DNA from: Paracoccaceae bacterium
GTDB taxonomy: Bacteria; Pseudomonadota; Alphaproteobacteria; Rhodobacterales; Rhodobacteraceae
Direction: 5' to 3'
DNA: 32,507 bases
Assembly (NCBI GenBank): GCA_020441385.1
Contig: JAGRMG010000089.1
Span: forward strand, 1 to 32,507
Shown: positions 1 through 8,904 of the stretch, piece by piece
How positions within the stretch are numbered: position 1 is the stretch's first letter
Layout: each line of letters begins with the position of its first letter
The notes under the pieces: model-generated
The model's database searches: none
Told to the model about the DNA's origin: nothing
What the model saw: only the letters and a program-made list of their open reading frames with translations
Made by a program: the position numbers and the translations under genes

Positions 1-761
1 AATTCATCGCCGTTGTAGGTGTTCCAGACGGCCAGCATGTTGCCTTCGCCGATGCCCGTCGAATTGTTGCTGCTGCCCGAGGGCGAAATCAGGAAAACGT
101 CGCCCAGGGGCGTTCCGCCGGCGCCGAAGTGCAGCCCGAACAGGTCGCTTTCCTGCCATGTCGCCATCACGGTGCCATCCTCGAGCGGGTTGAGGTTGAC
201 CAGCCGCTGCGTCACGCTCAGCCGGCTGCCGTACTGGCCGGTCGCGCCCAGCGCGGCGCCGCTGGCGTCAAAGCCGCGCGCCAGCATGTCGTATGCGCCC
301 GAAGGCAGCCGGCCCGCCGCCGCCGCCATGAAGCCGCCGCCGGGCAGCGCGGCGATCTGCGCGTCGGTGATGAAATCCGGACCCAGATCGCCGAAGGCGG
401 CCACGCGGTCGCCCCGCGCCGTGCCGTCGGCATCAAAGCTCTGCACCCAGTTGGAAAACTCGCCGGAGGCAGGGTCGTAGGTCTGGAACACCAGCGCGAC
501 GCCGCCATCGGCAAGCCCTGTCGCATCCAGCGACTGGAACGACAGCTGGTAATCGGAGACGAGCGCGAAGGGATCGCCCATCGCCTGTCCGGCGCCGTTG
601 TAGTGTTGCGCCAGAAGCGCGGTGGGCGCCTCGTTGGGATATGCGCCCGAGACGAACAGGAACGTCCCGTCCGCCAGCGTCGCGATGTGCGGCTGCGGGC
701 TGTATGAGACCTTGCCGGCGAAGGGCTGGATATCGCCGCCGAGCGGGTTAACGAATTCCAT
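1..761 (-). CDS. Repeat-rich protein of RTX-associated type, C-terminus beyond window
   Basis: The reading frame starts at an ATG (761) behind a good AGGAG ribosome binding site and stays open to the window edge, giving 253 residues without a stop. The visible part contains about four imperfect repeats of roughly 50 residues, each with a strand-like core of the form (Q/R)xFDAxGxxxG followed by LxxGGxxA (for example QSFDADGTARG, RGFDASGAALG, HFGAGGTPLG). This pattern is common in large Rhodobacteraceae RTX/calcium-binding proteins, where it precedes GGxGxDxxx repeats; such repeats would lie outside the window. There is no Sec signal peptide, as expected for type I secretion. It starts only 24 bases after the M10 protease stop, so the two are probably co-transcribed. 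Function is unknown; a beta-propeller-like extracellular role is inference. Confidence 0.75.
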   Translation of the reverse strand, partial: MEFVNPLGGDIQPFAGKVSYSPQPHIATLADGTFLFVSGAYPNEAPTALLAQHYNGAGQAMGDPFALVSDYQLSFQSLDATGLADGGVALVFQTYDPASGEFSNWVQSFDADGTARGDRVAAFGDLGPDFITDAQIAALPGGGFMAAAAGRLPSGAYDMLARGFDASGAALGATGQYGSRLSVTQRLVNLNPLEDGTVMATWQESDLFGLHFGAGGTPLGDVFLISPSGSSNNSTGIGEGNMLAVWNTYNGDE

Positions 762-785
762 GTGTGTTCTCCTGGGTTGAAAATC

Positions 786-2891
786 CTATGCCAACAGATC
801 GAAGGTATCGCCCCCGATCTGGAGGTTGATGCTGTCCTGCCCGCCGCCATCGACCAGCGCCCAGAGGATCTGCCCGGTGGGCTTGTAGATCACGAAGGCC
901 TCCATCAAGTCGTCGGCCCCCGAGCGTTCTCCGGTCTCGCGGTTGGCGGTGTGCGTGGTGTTGACCTGGAACTGGCTGGCCGTGGCGGAGCCGCCGAACA
1001 CCAGAACGTCGCCCTCGGCGGCGTCGTAGTCCTGCACCCAGTCCGAGCCGTGGCCTTCCATCTGGTCGCGGGTGCCGCCGACATGGAAGAACTTGTCCGC
1101 CCCCGAACCGCCGTTGATCAGATCATGCCCGAACCCGCCATTGACGAAATCGTTGCCGGCGTTGCCGAACACGATATCGCCGAAGGCCGAGCCGGTGATG
1201 ACATCGTCGCCGTCCTGGCCCTCGACCGTGTCGGCACCGAACCCGCCTGCCAAAGTGTCGTTGCCGCCCTGGCCATAGATCTGGTCGTTGCCATACCCGC
1301 CATCGACCGAATCGTTGCCTGCGCCGGCATAGATCACGTCGCGCAGATCGGCCTCGGTTTCGCCGCCCTCGATCAGGTCGTCGCCATCGCCGCCGTTCAA
1401 CGTGTCGGCCCCGTCGCCGCCGCGCAGCGTGTCGTTGCCGCCCATACCGACCAGCCTGTCGTTGCCGCTCAGCCCTTCCAGCAGATCGTTGCCCGCCCCG
1501 CCGGTCAGATTGTCGTCGCCGGGGGTTCCGCCCGGCCGGTCGCCGCCGGCCTTCTCGGTCATCTGCGCCAGCGTCAGCGTGCCGTCAAGAAAGGCGAAAC
1601 TCTCGACGCCGCGCACCACGTCGGTGCCGTCGCTCGAGGTGATCGTGAACACGCCGCCGCTGAGCGTGGCGGTCACGTCGCCGCTGTTGGCGCCGAAAGC
1701 GGCGGTGTCGCTGCCCGCGCCGCCGCGGATGTCGTCGTTGCCGGCGTCGCCGGTCAGCCAGTCGTCACCGTCCGCGCCTTCCAGCGTGTCGTTGCCGCCC
1801 CCGCCCCGGAACCAGTTGGCCACGGCGTTGCCGATGATCGTATCGTCGCCGCTGCCGGTGCGGACGTTCTCGATCAGCGAGCGCAGATCGCCCTCGTACA
1901 GCACGGGGTTGCCGATATTGCCGCGTGCGAAATGCGCCGGGCCGGTCTGCCCCCTCGACAGATCGGCCAGTTGCGCCGTCGAGAACGTGCTGAAGGCACC
2001 GGGCCTCAGGTCGATCGACTGGTCGTTGTCGAAATTGGCGAAGTCGAACAGGTCGGTGCCGCCGCCGTCCCAGATGGTCAGCAGCACCTTGCTGTTGTAG
2101 GACGCGCCGAACCCGAACCCGTTGACCGACATTTCGCCGGTCGCCGGATCGAATTCATAGATGCTGTCGGTTTCGTTGCTGCCCGCCCCGAAATTCGCGC
2201 CATAGAGATGCTGCAATGCCCGCACATCGTTGATCATGTAGGTCCAGGGGTATTCCTCCTGTTCCGTGATCCCCTTGTCGAGGTCGTGCCCGACATAGGT
2301 GCGATAGGTCATGACCGAGTATTCCTGGGAATCCTCGGCCGCGGGCAGCGCCGGAAAGGTGGTGCCCGCGCGCGCGGGATCGAACGAAGGCTGCTCGGCA
2401 TGGCCATGCTTCAGCCCCAGCGCATGGCCGTTCTCGTGCAGCAGACCGGCGGCGTACTGGAAACTGCCCAGCACCGGCGTCACATATTCGCCGACGGTAA
2501 ACCAGTTGTCGCCGCTGGTGAAGGCGCCGGAAAACTGCGGATCGGGCGGATTGGCCTCGGCCGATCCGCGCCCGCCGGGGATGTGAAGCCCGTTCTGCGA
2601 ATGCATCGGGCCATAATCGATCCGCGACGCCTGGGCAAAGCGCAGGTCGCCGAAACTGGAGACGCCCGAAAACTGCAAGCCGCTGAAGACGCCCAGGTTG
2701 TTCAGGCCGAAATTGATGATCTGGTTGGCCTGGAACTCTGTAAATGGCTGAAAGTTCTCAATGAAATTGTATCCTGTATATTCGCTCGGGGATTGCGGAA
2801 ACGATACGGTAAGGTTCGGCCTGTCCCATTTCCAGCCCCACAACAGCGCATCTATACTCTGGTTTCCGGTCAAGGCGACGGGTGTCGGCAT
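786..2891 (-). CDS. Serralysin-like M10 metalloprotease with RTX repeats
   Basis: This is a predicted secreted zinc endopeptidase of 701 residues. The zinc motif HENGHALGLKH lies at residues 152-162 (HExxHxxGxxH, Glu153 catalytic) and the Met-turn YSVMTY has Met194 with the following Tyr196 as the likely fifth ligand, the M10 arrangement. RTX nonapeptides (GGxGNDxL, GGDGADTL, GDDLIEGG) run from about residue 358 to 600 and should bind calcium after export. The last 100 residues lack repeats and probably carry the type I secretion signal; no Sec signal is present. The ATG at 2891 was chosen over an upstream TTG at 2906 because the TTG lies inside the TTGAGGGA ribosome binding site. No T1SS transporter or inhibitor gene is visible nearby. 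Substrate is unknown. Confidence 0.9.
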   Translation of the reverse strand: MPTPVALTGNQSIDALLWGWKWDRPNLTVSFPQSPSEYTGYNFIENFQPFTEFQANQIINFGLNNLGVFSGLQFSGVSSFGDLRFAQASRIDYGPMHSQNGLHIPGGRGSAEANPPDPQFSGAFTSGDNWFTVGEYVTPVLGSFQYAAGLLHENGHALGLKHGHAEQPSFDPARAGTTFPALPAAEDSQEYSVMTYRTYVGHDLDKGITEQEEYPWTYMINDVRALQHLYGANFGAGSNETDSIYEFDPATGEMSVNGFGFGASYNSKVLLTIWDGGGTDLFDFANFDNDQSIDLRPGAFSTFSTAQLADLSRGQTGPAHFARGNIGNPVLYEGDLRSLIENVRTGSGDDTIIGNAVANWFRGGGGNDTLEGADGDDWLTGDAGNDDIRGGAGSDTAAFGANSGDVTATLSGGVFTITSSDGTDVVRGVESFAFLDGTLTLAQMTEKAGGDRPGGTPGDDNLTGGAGNDLLEGLSGNDRLVGMGGNDTLRGGDGADTLNGGDGDDLIEGGETEADLRDVIYAGAGNDSVDGGYGNDQIYGQGGNDTLAGGFGADTVEGQDGDDVITGSAFGDIVFGNAGNDFVNGGFGHDLINGGSGADKFFHVGGTRDQMEGHGSDWVQDYDAAEGDVLVFGGSATASQFQVNTTHTANRETGERSGADDLMEAFVIYKPTGQILWALVDGGGQDSINLQIGGDTFDLLA

Positions 2892-2929
2892 GGGTGAATC
2901 CCTCAAGGAAAGAACAACACAACACTCGA

Positions 2930-2958
2930 ATCATACGCGATCTGCGACGATACGTCAC
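2930..2958 (-). promoter_or_regulatory. Sigma-70-type promoter of the M10 protease operon
   Basis: Reading the minus strand, GTGACG (2958-2953) is followed after exactly 17 bases by TATGAT (2935-2930), a 4/6 and a 5/6 match to the -35 and -10 boxes. The implied start of transcription near 2923 leaves a 5' leader of about 30 bases containing the ribosome binding site. Just upstream of the -35 box is an 11-base perfect palindrome GCATG-A-CATGC (2963-2973), which could be a regulator site. Confidence 0.5.
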
Positions 2959-2968
2959 CTTTGCATGA

Positions 2969-2985
2969 CATGCCGCGTTCAATCG
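2969..2985 (+). repeat. Partial copy of dispersed repeat (end segment)
   Basis: CATGCCGCGTTCAATCG matches the end of the 114-bp dispersed repeat at 15601-15617 in 16 of 17 positions, and the copy at 5755-5739 (minus) in 15 of 17. Beyond about 2990 the similarity fades, so only one end of the element appears to be retained here, between the protease promoter and hpaR. Confidence 0.5.
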
Positions 2986-3071
2986 GAATTGCCGCTGCCG
3001 GCCTGCCCGCCATGGCCCGACCGGCGCGACAAGCGGCTCGGATCCGCACCGTGCGCCGCCCGAAACCCGCC

Positions 3072-3506
3072 TCAGTCCGTCGCCCGCTCAAGCTCGTTCA
3101 GCAAATCCAGCAGCGCCTCGAACCGGTCGCTGCCCATCTGGTCGCGGATCTTCTGCATCAGGGCGATCGAGTTTTCCAGATTGGCGGCGATCACGGCCTC
3201 GCCCGCGTCGGAAATGTCCACGATCTGCTTGCGCCGGTCACCGGGGTCGCGGCGGCGGCGGATCATCCGCTTTTCTTCCAGCTTTTGCAGGATGCGGGTC
3301 AGGCTGGGCAGCAGCAGGCAGGAACGCTCGGCGATGCGGGTCGGTTCCAGCGGGCCGGATTCCTGCAACACGCGCAAGACGCGCCATTGCTGTTCGGTGA
3401 TGCCGGCATCGGCCAGCATGGCGCGGATCGGGCCCATCACGCGCTCGCGCCCCCGCAAAAGCGAGATCGCCAGCGAGCGATTTGTCTTTGGCAGCGATCC
3501 GGTCAT
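3072..3506 (-). CDS. hpaR: MarR-family regulator of homoprotocatechuate degradation, HpaR-like
   Basis: This 144-residue winged-helix protein matches MarR size. The core ITEQQWRVLRVL, then PTRIAERSCLLLPSLTRILQKLEE as recognition region and the basic wing RRRDPGDRRKQ, are the pattern of HpaR/HpcR, repressors of hpa operons that usually respond to 4-hydroxyphenylacetate or homoprotocatechuate. It is divergent from hpaF, with 111 bases between the two starts that hold palindromic sites. The ATG at 3506 (MTGSLPK) gives the family N-terminus; the open frame upstream continues antisense into hpaF but has no sensible start. The ribosome binding site (GACAGG) is weak. Repressor function and ligand are inferred from family and context. 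Confidence 0.88.
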   Translation of the reverse strand: MTGSLPKTNRSLAISLLRGRERVMGPIRAMLADAGITEQQWRVLRVLQESGPLEPTRIAERSCLLLPSLTRILQKLEEKRMIRRRRDPGDRRKQIVDISDAGEAVIAANLENSIALMQKIRDQMGSDRFEALLDLLNELERATD

Positions 3507-3527
3507 TGCACCGTTTTGCCTGTCCGA

Positions 3528-3540
3528 TGCGCAAAGCGCA
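3528..3540. promoter_or_regulatory. Palindrome upstream of hpaR, candidate operator
   Basis: TGCGC-AAA-GCGCA is a perfect inverted repeat with 5-base arms, lying 21 bases before the hpaR start codon in the divergent hpaR/hpaF intergenic region. The position suits autoregulation by a dimeric MarR protein. No binding evidence is available. Confidence 0.4.
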
Positions 3541-3564
3541 ATCCAAGATCGCATCGGCGGGCGG

Positions 3565-3602
3565 TTGACAGCGGCCCCGAAATAAACTACACATGTTAAA
3601 CA
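3565..3602 (+). promoter_or_regulatory. hpaF promoter with overlapping candidate HpaR operator
   Basis: A perfect TTGACA (3565-3570) is followed after 17 bases by TACACA (3588-3593), a weak -10 box. Overlapping the probable start of transcription is TGTT-A-AACA (3594-3602), a perfect 4+1+4 palindrome. A repressor bound there would block transcription of the catabolic operon. The -10 match is poor, so the exact start is uncertain. Confidence 0.45.
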
Positions 3603-3617
3603 AAACGGGAGGGCGCA

Positions 3618-4009
3618 ATGCCGCATCTGATCGTGGATTACTCGCCCAACCTCGAGGACCGCGTGGACATGGCCGCCTTCTGCGACACCCTGCGGCAGGC
3701 AGCCATCCAGACCGGGGCGATGCCCATGGCCGGGGTCCGGGTGCGCGCGGTGCGGGCCGATCACGTGTCCATGGCCGATGGCGATCCCGCGCACGGCTAT
3801 GTCGACATCACGTTGCGCCTGCGGGCCGGGCGCGACCTTGAAACCCGCAAGGCTGCGACGGCGCACGTCTTTCAGGCCGCCCGGGCGTTCCTGGCCCCGG
3901 CGATGCAGACCCATTCCATCGCGCTCAGCTTCGAGATGCGCGACATCGACCCGGCGCTTTCGCCCAAATGCGGCACCGTCCGCGACCACCTGAAAGGGGC
4001 GGACCCGTC

Positions 4010-4013
<4 letters not shown>
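3618..4013 (+). CDS. hpaF: 5-carboxymethyl-2-hydroxymuconate delta-isomerase
   Basis: HpaF/CHMI ketonises 5-carboxymethyl-2-hydroxymuconate in the dehydrogenative meta-cleavage branch of homoprotocatechuate degradation. The 131-residue product fits the family (about 125-130). It begins Met-Pro-His-Leu, so after Met removal Pro1 is the catalytic base, the hallmark of this tautomerase-like fold. The C-terminal FEMRDIDPALSPKCGTVRDH is typical of CHMI. The ribosome binding site GGGAGG sits 6 bases before the ATG. It is the first gene of the plus-strand operon and its stop overlaps the hpaE start as ATGA, so the two are probably translationally coupled. hpaF first in the operon is less usual than in E. 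coli, where hpaG or hpaE leads. Confidence 0.9.
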
Positions 4014-5521
<1,508 letters not shown>

Positions 5522-5538
5522 GGGCAAAACGGCCCGGC

Positions 5539-5580
5539 CCTTCTTCTGGCCGCAAATATCCCCGCCGGAGGCACCCGAGC
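5539..5580 (+). repeat. Short intergenic repeat, family with TTCT-CTGG-CAAATA core, copy 1
   Basis: CTTCTTCTGGCCGCAAATAT is followed by CCCCGCCGGAGGC, directly after hpaE. It aligns with the minus strand of 13426-13395 (CTTCTTTCTGGTTCCAAATA). Similar sequences are, from memory, frequent after genes in Rhodobacterales genomes; this is unverified. It is followed by a small hairpin CGCGCC-GCA-GGCGCG (5602-5616), so the region may end part of the hpaFE transcript. Confidence 0.45.
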
Positions 5581-5620
5581 CGAAGGCGAGACAAAAAGGA
5601 ACGCGCCGCAGGCGCGCAAT

Positions 5621-5647
5621 CGGATCGATCCAGCCGGATCGATCCAG
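5621..5647. repeat. Two tandem 13-base repeats containing a palindrome
   Basis: CGGATCGATCCAG occurs at 5621-5633 and again at 5635-5647, a 14-base period. Each unit contains the perfect 10-base palindrome GGATCGATCC. The pair lies in the hpaE-hpaD gap, directly next to dispersed-repeat copy A. Purpose unknown; it could be a binding site or leftover of insertion of the neighbouring element. Confidence 0.6.
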
Positions 5648-5758
5648 CGCGTGTCGCGGTCATTCGGATTGCGATACTCGCCCGACGCGTCGAGGCAGCG
5701 TCTTCAAGGAACGACGCGTTCGGCCCGACGGGTGAATTCAATTGAACGCGACATGCGC
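5645..5758 (-). repeat. Dispersed 114-bp repeat, copy A
   Basis: The minus strand of this segment aligns without gaps to 15598-15711; by eye about 94 of 114 positions agree and 49 of the first 51. It contains TTCAATTGAA and a degenerate version of the hairpin that is perfect in copy B. It ends 12 bases before the hpaD start codon, abutting the ribosome binding site, so it forms part of the hpaD 5' region. Confidence 0.75.
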
Positions 5759-5770
5759 TAGGAGGAAGAA

Positions 5771-6625
5771 ATGGGAGAACTGGTTCTGGCCGCGAAATGC
5801 ACCCATGTGCCGACCATGCTGATGTCGGAACAGGAGGGGCGGCTGAAAGGCACCCGCCAGCCGGCCATCGACGGCCACTATGACATCGCGCGGCGCGCCA
5901 GGGCGCTGGGCGCCGACACGGTGGTGATCTGCGACACCCACTGGATCGTCAATGCCGGCTTTCACGTCAATGCCAACACCCGGTTCGAGGGCGTGTTCAC
6001 CTCCAACGAATTCCCCCAGTTCATCCGGGATCTGCCCTACGCCTATGACGGCAACCCCGCATTGGGCGACGCCATCGCCAGGCACGCCAGCGACAAGGGG
6101 GTCTTCACCCTGTCCCACCGGCTCGACAGTCTGGAACTGGAATACGGCACGCTGGTGCCGATGCGCTTCATGAGCCGCGAGCACGACATGAAGGTGGTGT
6201 CCATCGCCGCCTGGTGCACCGTCCACGACCACGAGGAAAGCCGCATCGTCGGCGAGGCGATCCGTGAGGCGGTCGAAGCCTCCGAAAGCAAGGTGCTGCT
6301 GGTCGCCTCGGGCTCGCTGTCCCACAAGATCTGGGCCAACAGGGATTATGCCGCCAACAACGGCACCTTCACCATCTCTTCCGAATTCAACCGCCAGATG
6401 GATCTGCATGTGCTGGACATGTGGCAGCGCGGCGATCACGCCACCTTCCTCAGGATGCTGCCCGAATATGCCCGGAACTGTTCGGGCGAAGGGTCGATGC
6501 ACGACACGGCCATGCTCTACGGCGCGCTGGGCTGGGATGGCTACGAGGGCAGATGCGAGGTCGTCAGCCCCTATTTTCCCTCATCGGGCACCGGCCAGAC
6601 CAACGTGATCTTCCCGGTGTCATAG
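5771..6625 (+). CDS. hpaD: 3,4-dihydroxyphenylacetate 2,3-dioxygenase, LigB-type
   Basis: This is the ring-cleaving enzyme: it opens homoprotocatechuate next to the hydroxyl groups, giving 5-carboxymethyl-2-hydroxymuconate semialdehyde. The 284-residue product has the size and features of class III (LigB superfamily) extradiol dioxygenases such as E. coli HpaD/HpcB: the N-terminal KCTHVPTM with iron-ligand candidate His12, CDTHWIVNAGFHVN with His57 and His65, and the SGSLSHKIW segment near the active site. It is not the vicinal-oxygen-chelate type found in Brevibacterium. The ribosome binding site GGAGGA is strong. Dispersed-repeat copy A lies directly upstream. The TAG stop is followed after 9 bases by the decarboxylase gene. 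Confidence 0.93.
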   Translation: MGELVLAAKCTHVPTMLMSEQEGRLKGTRQPAIDGHYDIARRARALGADTVVICDTHWIVNAGFHVNANTRFEGVFTSNEFPQFIRDLPYAYDGNPALGDAIARHASDKGVFTLSHRLDSLELEYGTLVPMRFMSREHDMKVVSIAAWCTVHDHEESRIVGEAIREAVEASESKVLLVASGSLSHKIWANRDYAANNGTFTISSEFNRQMDLHVLDMWQRGDHATFLRMLPEYARNCSGEGSMHDTAMLYGALGWDGYEGRCEVVSPYFPSSGTGQTNVIFPVS

Positions 6626-6634
6626 GTGGGCGCG

Positions 6635-8050
6635 ATGGACTGGAACGAATTCGCCCCCTGGGGCCGGCTTGTGGCCGACTGGGCGGCCGACTATCACCGC
6701 AGCGTCGGCGAACGGCCGGTGCGGGCGCGCACCCGGCCCGGCGCGATCCTCGATGCCCTGCCCGCCAGCCCGCCCGACACCGCGCAGGACATGGAGGACG
6801 TGTTCGCCGATTTCGAACGCATCGTGATGCCGGGGATCACCCATTGGCAGCATCCCCGGTTCTTCGCCTATTTCAACTCGAACACATCGCCGCCCTCGGT
6901 TCTGGCGGAATTCCTGGTCGCCGCCATCGCGCCGCAATGCATGCTCTGGCAGACCTCGCCCGCGGCGACCGAGATGGAAACCCGGATGATGGACTGGCTG
7001 CGCCAGGCGCTCGACCTGCCCGAGGGCTTCGCCGGGGTGATCCAGGACAGTGCCTCCAGCGCCACGCTGGCGGCGGTTCTGACCATGCGCGAAAGGGCGC
7101 TGGACTGGACCGGCAACCGCACGGGGCTGGCCGGGCAGGCGCGGCTGCGCGTCTATGCCTCCTCCGAGGTGCACAGTTCCATCGACCGCGCCATCTGGAT
7201 CGCCGGGATCGGGCAGGACAACCTCGTGCGCATCCCCATCGCCGGGCCCGCGCGCGGCATGGATCCGCGGGCGCTGGAGGACGCGATCGCGCGCGACAGG
7301 GCGGCCGGGTTGACGCCTGCGGGGGTGATCCTGTGCGTCGGCGGCACCGGCACCGGGGCGACCGATCCGGTGGCGTCCTGCATCGACGTGGCCGAACGCC
7401 ACGGGCTTTACACCCATGTCGATGCCGCCTGGGCGGGTTCGGCCATGATCTGCCCGGAATACCGGCCGATGTGGGACGGGGTGGGCCGCGCCGACAGCAT
7501 CGTGTTCAACCCGCACAAATGGCTGGGCGTGCAATTCGACTGTTCGGCGCATTTCCTGCGCAATCCCGGCGATCTGGTGCGCACGCTGGCGATCAGCCCG
7601 GAATATCTCAGGACGCACGGCGCCGAAGGCATCGTCAACTATTCCGAATGGTCGATCCCGCTGGGCCGGCGGTTCCGCGCGCTCAAGCTGTGGTTCGTGA
7701 TCCGCGCCTACGGGCTGGACGGGCTGCGCCAGCGCCTGCGCAACCACATCCGCTGGTCGGAGGAACTGCACGACAGGCTGGCCGCCACCGACGGATTCGA
7801 GATCGTGACCCCGCCCATGTGGTCGCTTTGGACGTTCCGCTATGCGCCTGATGGCGTCGCCGATCTCGACGCCCTGAACCTCGCGCTGGTCAACGCGATC
7901 AACGACGATGGCCGCATCTACCTGACCCAGACCAGGGTCGACGGCAATCTGGTGATCCGCTTCCAGGCCGGCCAGTTCGACACCACCCGCGAAGACGTGA
8001 TGATGGCCCACGACGTGATCTGCGAGATCGCCCGGGGGCTCGCCCCATGA
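6635..8050 (+). CDS. PLP-dependent aromatic-L-amino-acid decarboxylase
   Basis: This 471-residue fold-type I decarboxylase belongs to the group II family of aromatic amino acid decarboxylases (tyrosine, DOPA, tryptophan, phenylalanine). Visible residues are the cofactor-stacking His180 in SSEVHSSIDRA, Asp263 in HVDAAWAG, and the Schiff-base Lys295 in NPHKWLGVQFDCS, nearly the animal AADC sequence at that site. The ATG at 6635 was preferred to a GTG at 6626 because AGGTGG sits at proper spacing before it. It overlaps hpaG (ATGA) and follows hpaD by 9 bases, so it is an integral operon member. Inferred role: L-DOPA to dopamine or tyrosine to tyramine, feeding the pathway after amine oxidation. 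The exact amino acid cannot be read from sequence. Confidence 0.88.
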   Translation: MDWNEFAPWGRLVADWAADYHRSVGERPVRARTRPGAILDALPASPPDTAQDMEDVFADFERIVMPGITHWQHPRFFAYFNSNTSPPSVLAEFLVAAIAPQCMLWQTSPAATEMETRMMDWLRQALDLPEGFAGVIQDSASSATLAAVLTMRERALDWTGNRTGLAGQARLRVYASSEVHSSIDRAIWIAGIGQDNLVRIPIAGPARGMDPRALEDAIARDRAAGLTPAGVILCVGGTGTGATDPVASCIDVAERHGLYTHVDAAWAGSAMICPEYRPMWDGVGRADSIVFNPHKWLGVQFDCSAHFLRNPGDLVRTLAISPEYLRTHGAEGIVNYSEWSIPLGRRFRALKLWFVIRAYGLDGLRQRLRNHIRWSEELHDRLAATDGFEIVTPPMWSLWTFRYAPDGVADLDALNLALVNAINDDGRIYLTQTRVDGNLVIRFQAGQFDTTREDVMMAHDVICEIARGLAP

Positions 8051-8904
8051 CCCGTTTCGCCAGCTACAGCGTGGGCGAGGACAGCTTTTACGGCGCGGTC
8101 GCCGGTGACGGCATGATCGCGCTTTCGCCCGCCTTTCGCCAATGGCCCGGCCTGCGCGAGGCCATCGCCGCGGGCGGGCTCCACGATCTGGCGCTTGCGG
8201 CGCAGGACCGCCCCGTGACGCACCCCGAGGGCAGTTTTCGCTACGACATCCCCATTGCGAACCCGGAAAAGATCATCTGCGTCGGCGTCAACTTTCCCGA
8301 CCGCAACGCCGAATACCGCGACGGGCAGGACGCGCCGGCGAACATGTCGCTGTTTGTCCGCTTCGCGCGCTCGTTCACCGGCCACGGCCGGCCCCTGATC
8401 CGCCCCCCCGAAACCCCGCAACTGGATTACGAGGGCGAGATCGCGGTGGTGATCGGCACCGGCGGGCGGCGCATCCCGGCGGCCCGCGCCCACGATCACA
8501 TCGCGGCGCTGACGCTGTGCAACGAGGGCACGCTGCGCGACTGGGTGCGGCATGCGAAATTCAACGTCACGCAGGGCAAGAACTGGGACAGTTCAGGCGC
8601 GATGGGGCCGTATCTGGTGCCCTTCACCCATGCCGCGCAGATCGAGGATATCCGCCTCACCACGCGGGTCAACGGCGAACTCCGCCAGGACGACCGCACC
8701 AGCCGGATGCTGTTCCCGATCCGGCGGCAGATCGAATACATCTCGACCTTCACCACGCTGGTGCCCGGCGACATCATCGTCACCGGAACGCCGACCGGAG
8801 CGGGCGCGCGGTTCGACCCGCCGAGATTCCTGCAACCTGGCGACGTGGTCGAGGTCGAGGCGACGGGCATCGGCACGCTGCGCAACACGGTGGCCGACGA
8901 ATGA
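8047..8904 (+). CDS. hpaG: FAH-family decarboxylase/isomerase, HpaG-like, single domain
   Basis: This fumarylacetoacetate-hydrolase-fold protein of 285 residues is expected to decarboxylate 5-oxopent-3-ene-1,2,5-tricarboxylate to 2-hydroxyhepta-2,4-diene-1,7-dioate. It shows PEKIICVGVNFPDRNAEY, the metal-binding acidic motif LDYEGEIAVVIG and, near the C-terminus, IVTGTPTGAG. E. coli HpaG is about 430 residues and carries two FAH modules for decarboxylation and isomerisation; here there is only one, so the enzyme either does both jobs as an oligomer or relies on a paralogue. It overlaps both neighbours by ATGA junctions, indicating tight coupling. A generic FAH hydrolase is possible on sequence alone, but the context argues for HpaG. 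Confidence 0.82.
   Translation: MTRFASYSVGEDSFYGAVAGDGMIALSPAFRQWPGLREAIAAGGLHDLALAAQDRPVTHPEGSFRYDIPIANPEKIICVGVNFPDRNAEYRDGQDAPANMSLFVRFARSFTGHGRPLIRPPETPQLDYEGEIAVVIGTGGRRIPAARAHDHIAALTLCNEGTLRDWVRHAKFNVTQGKNWDSSGAMGPYLVPFTHAAQIEDIRLTTRVNGELRQDDRTSRMLFPIRRQIEYISTFTTLVPGDIIVTGTPTGAGARFDPPRFLQPGDVVEVEATGIGTLRNTVADE

Noticed and set aside
762-2897. Open frame of about 700 codons on the plus strand opposite the M10 protease
   Set aside because: It mirrors the GC-rich RTX codons on the other strand, shows low-complexity Val/Ala-rich sequence and has no ribosome binding site or family match.
3507-3989. N-terminal extension of hpaR to about 305 residues
   Set aside because: The extension would run antisense through hpaF and has no MarR homology; the 144-residue form fits the family.
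5621-5647. Attachment site or transposon target duplication at the tandem CGGATCGATCCAG repeats
   Set aside because: No integrase, transposase or tRNA nearby, and the two units are adjacent rather than flanking an element.
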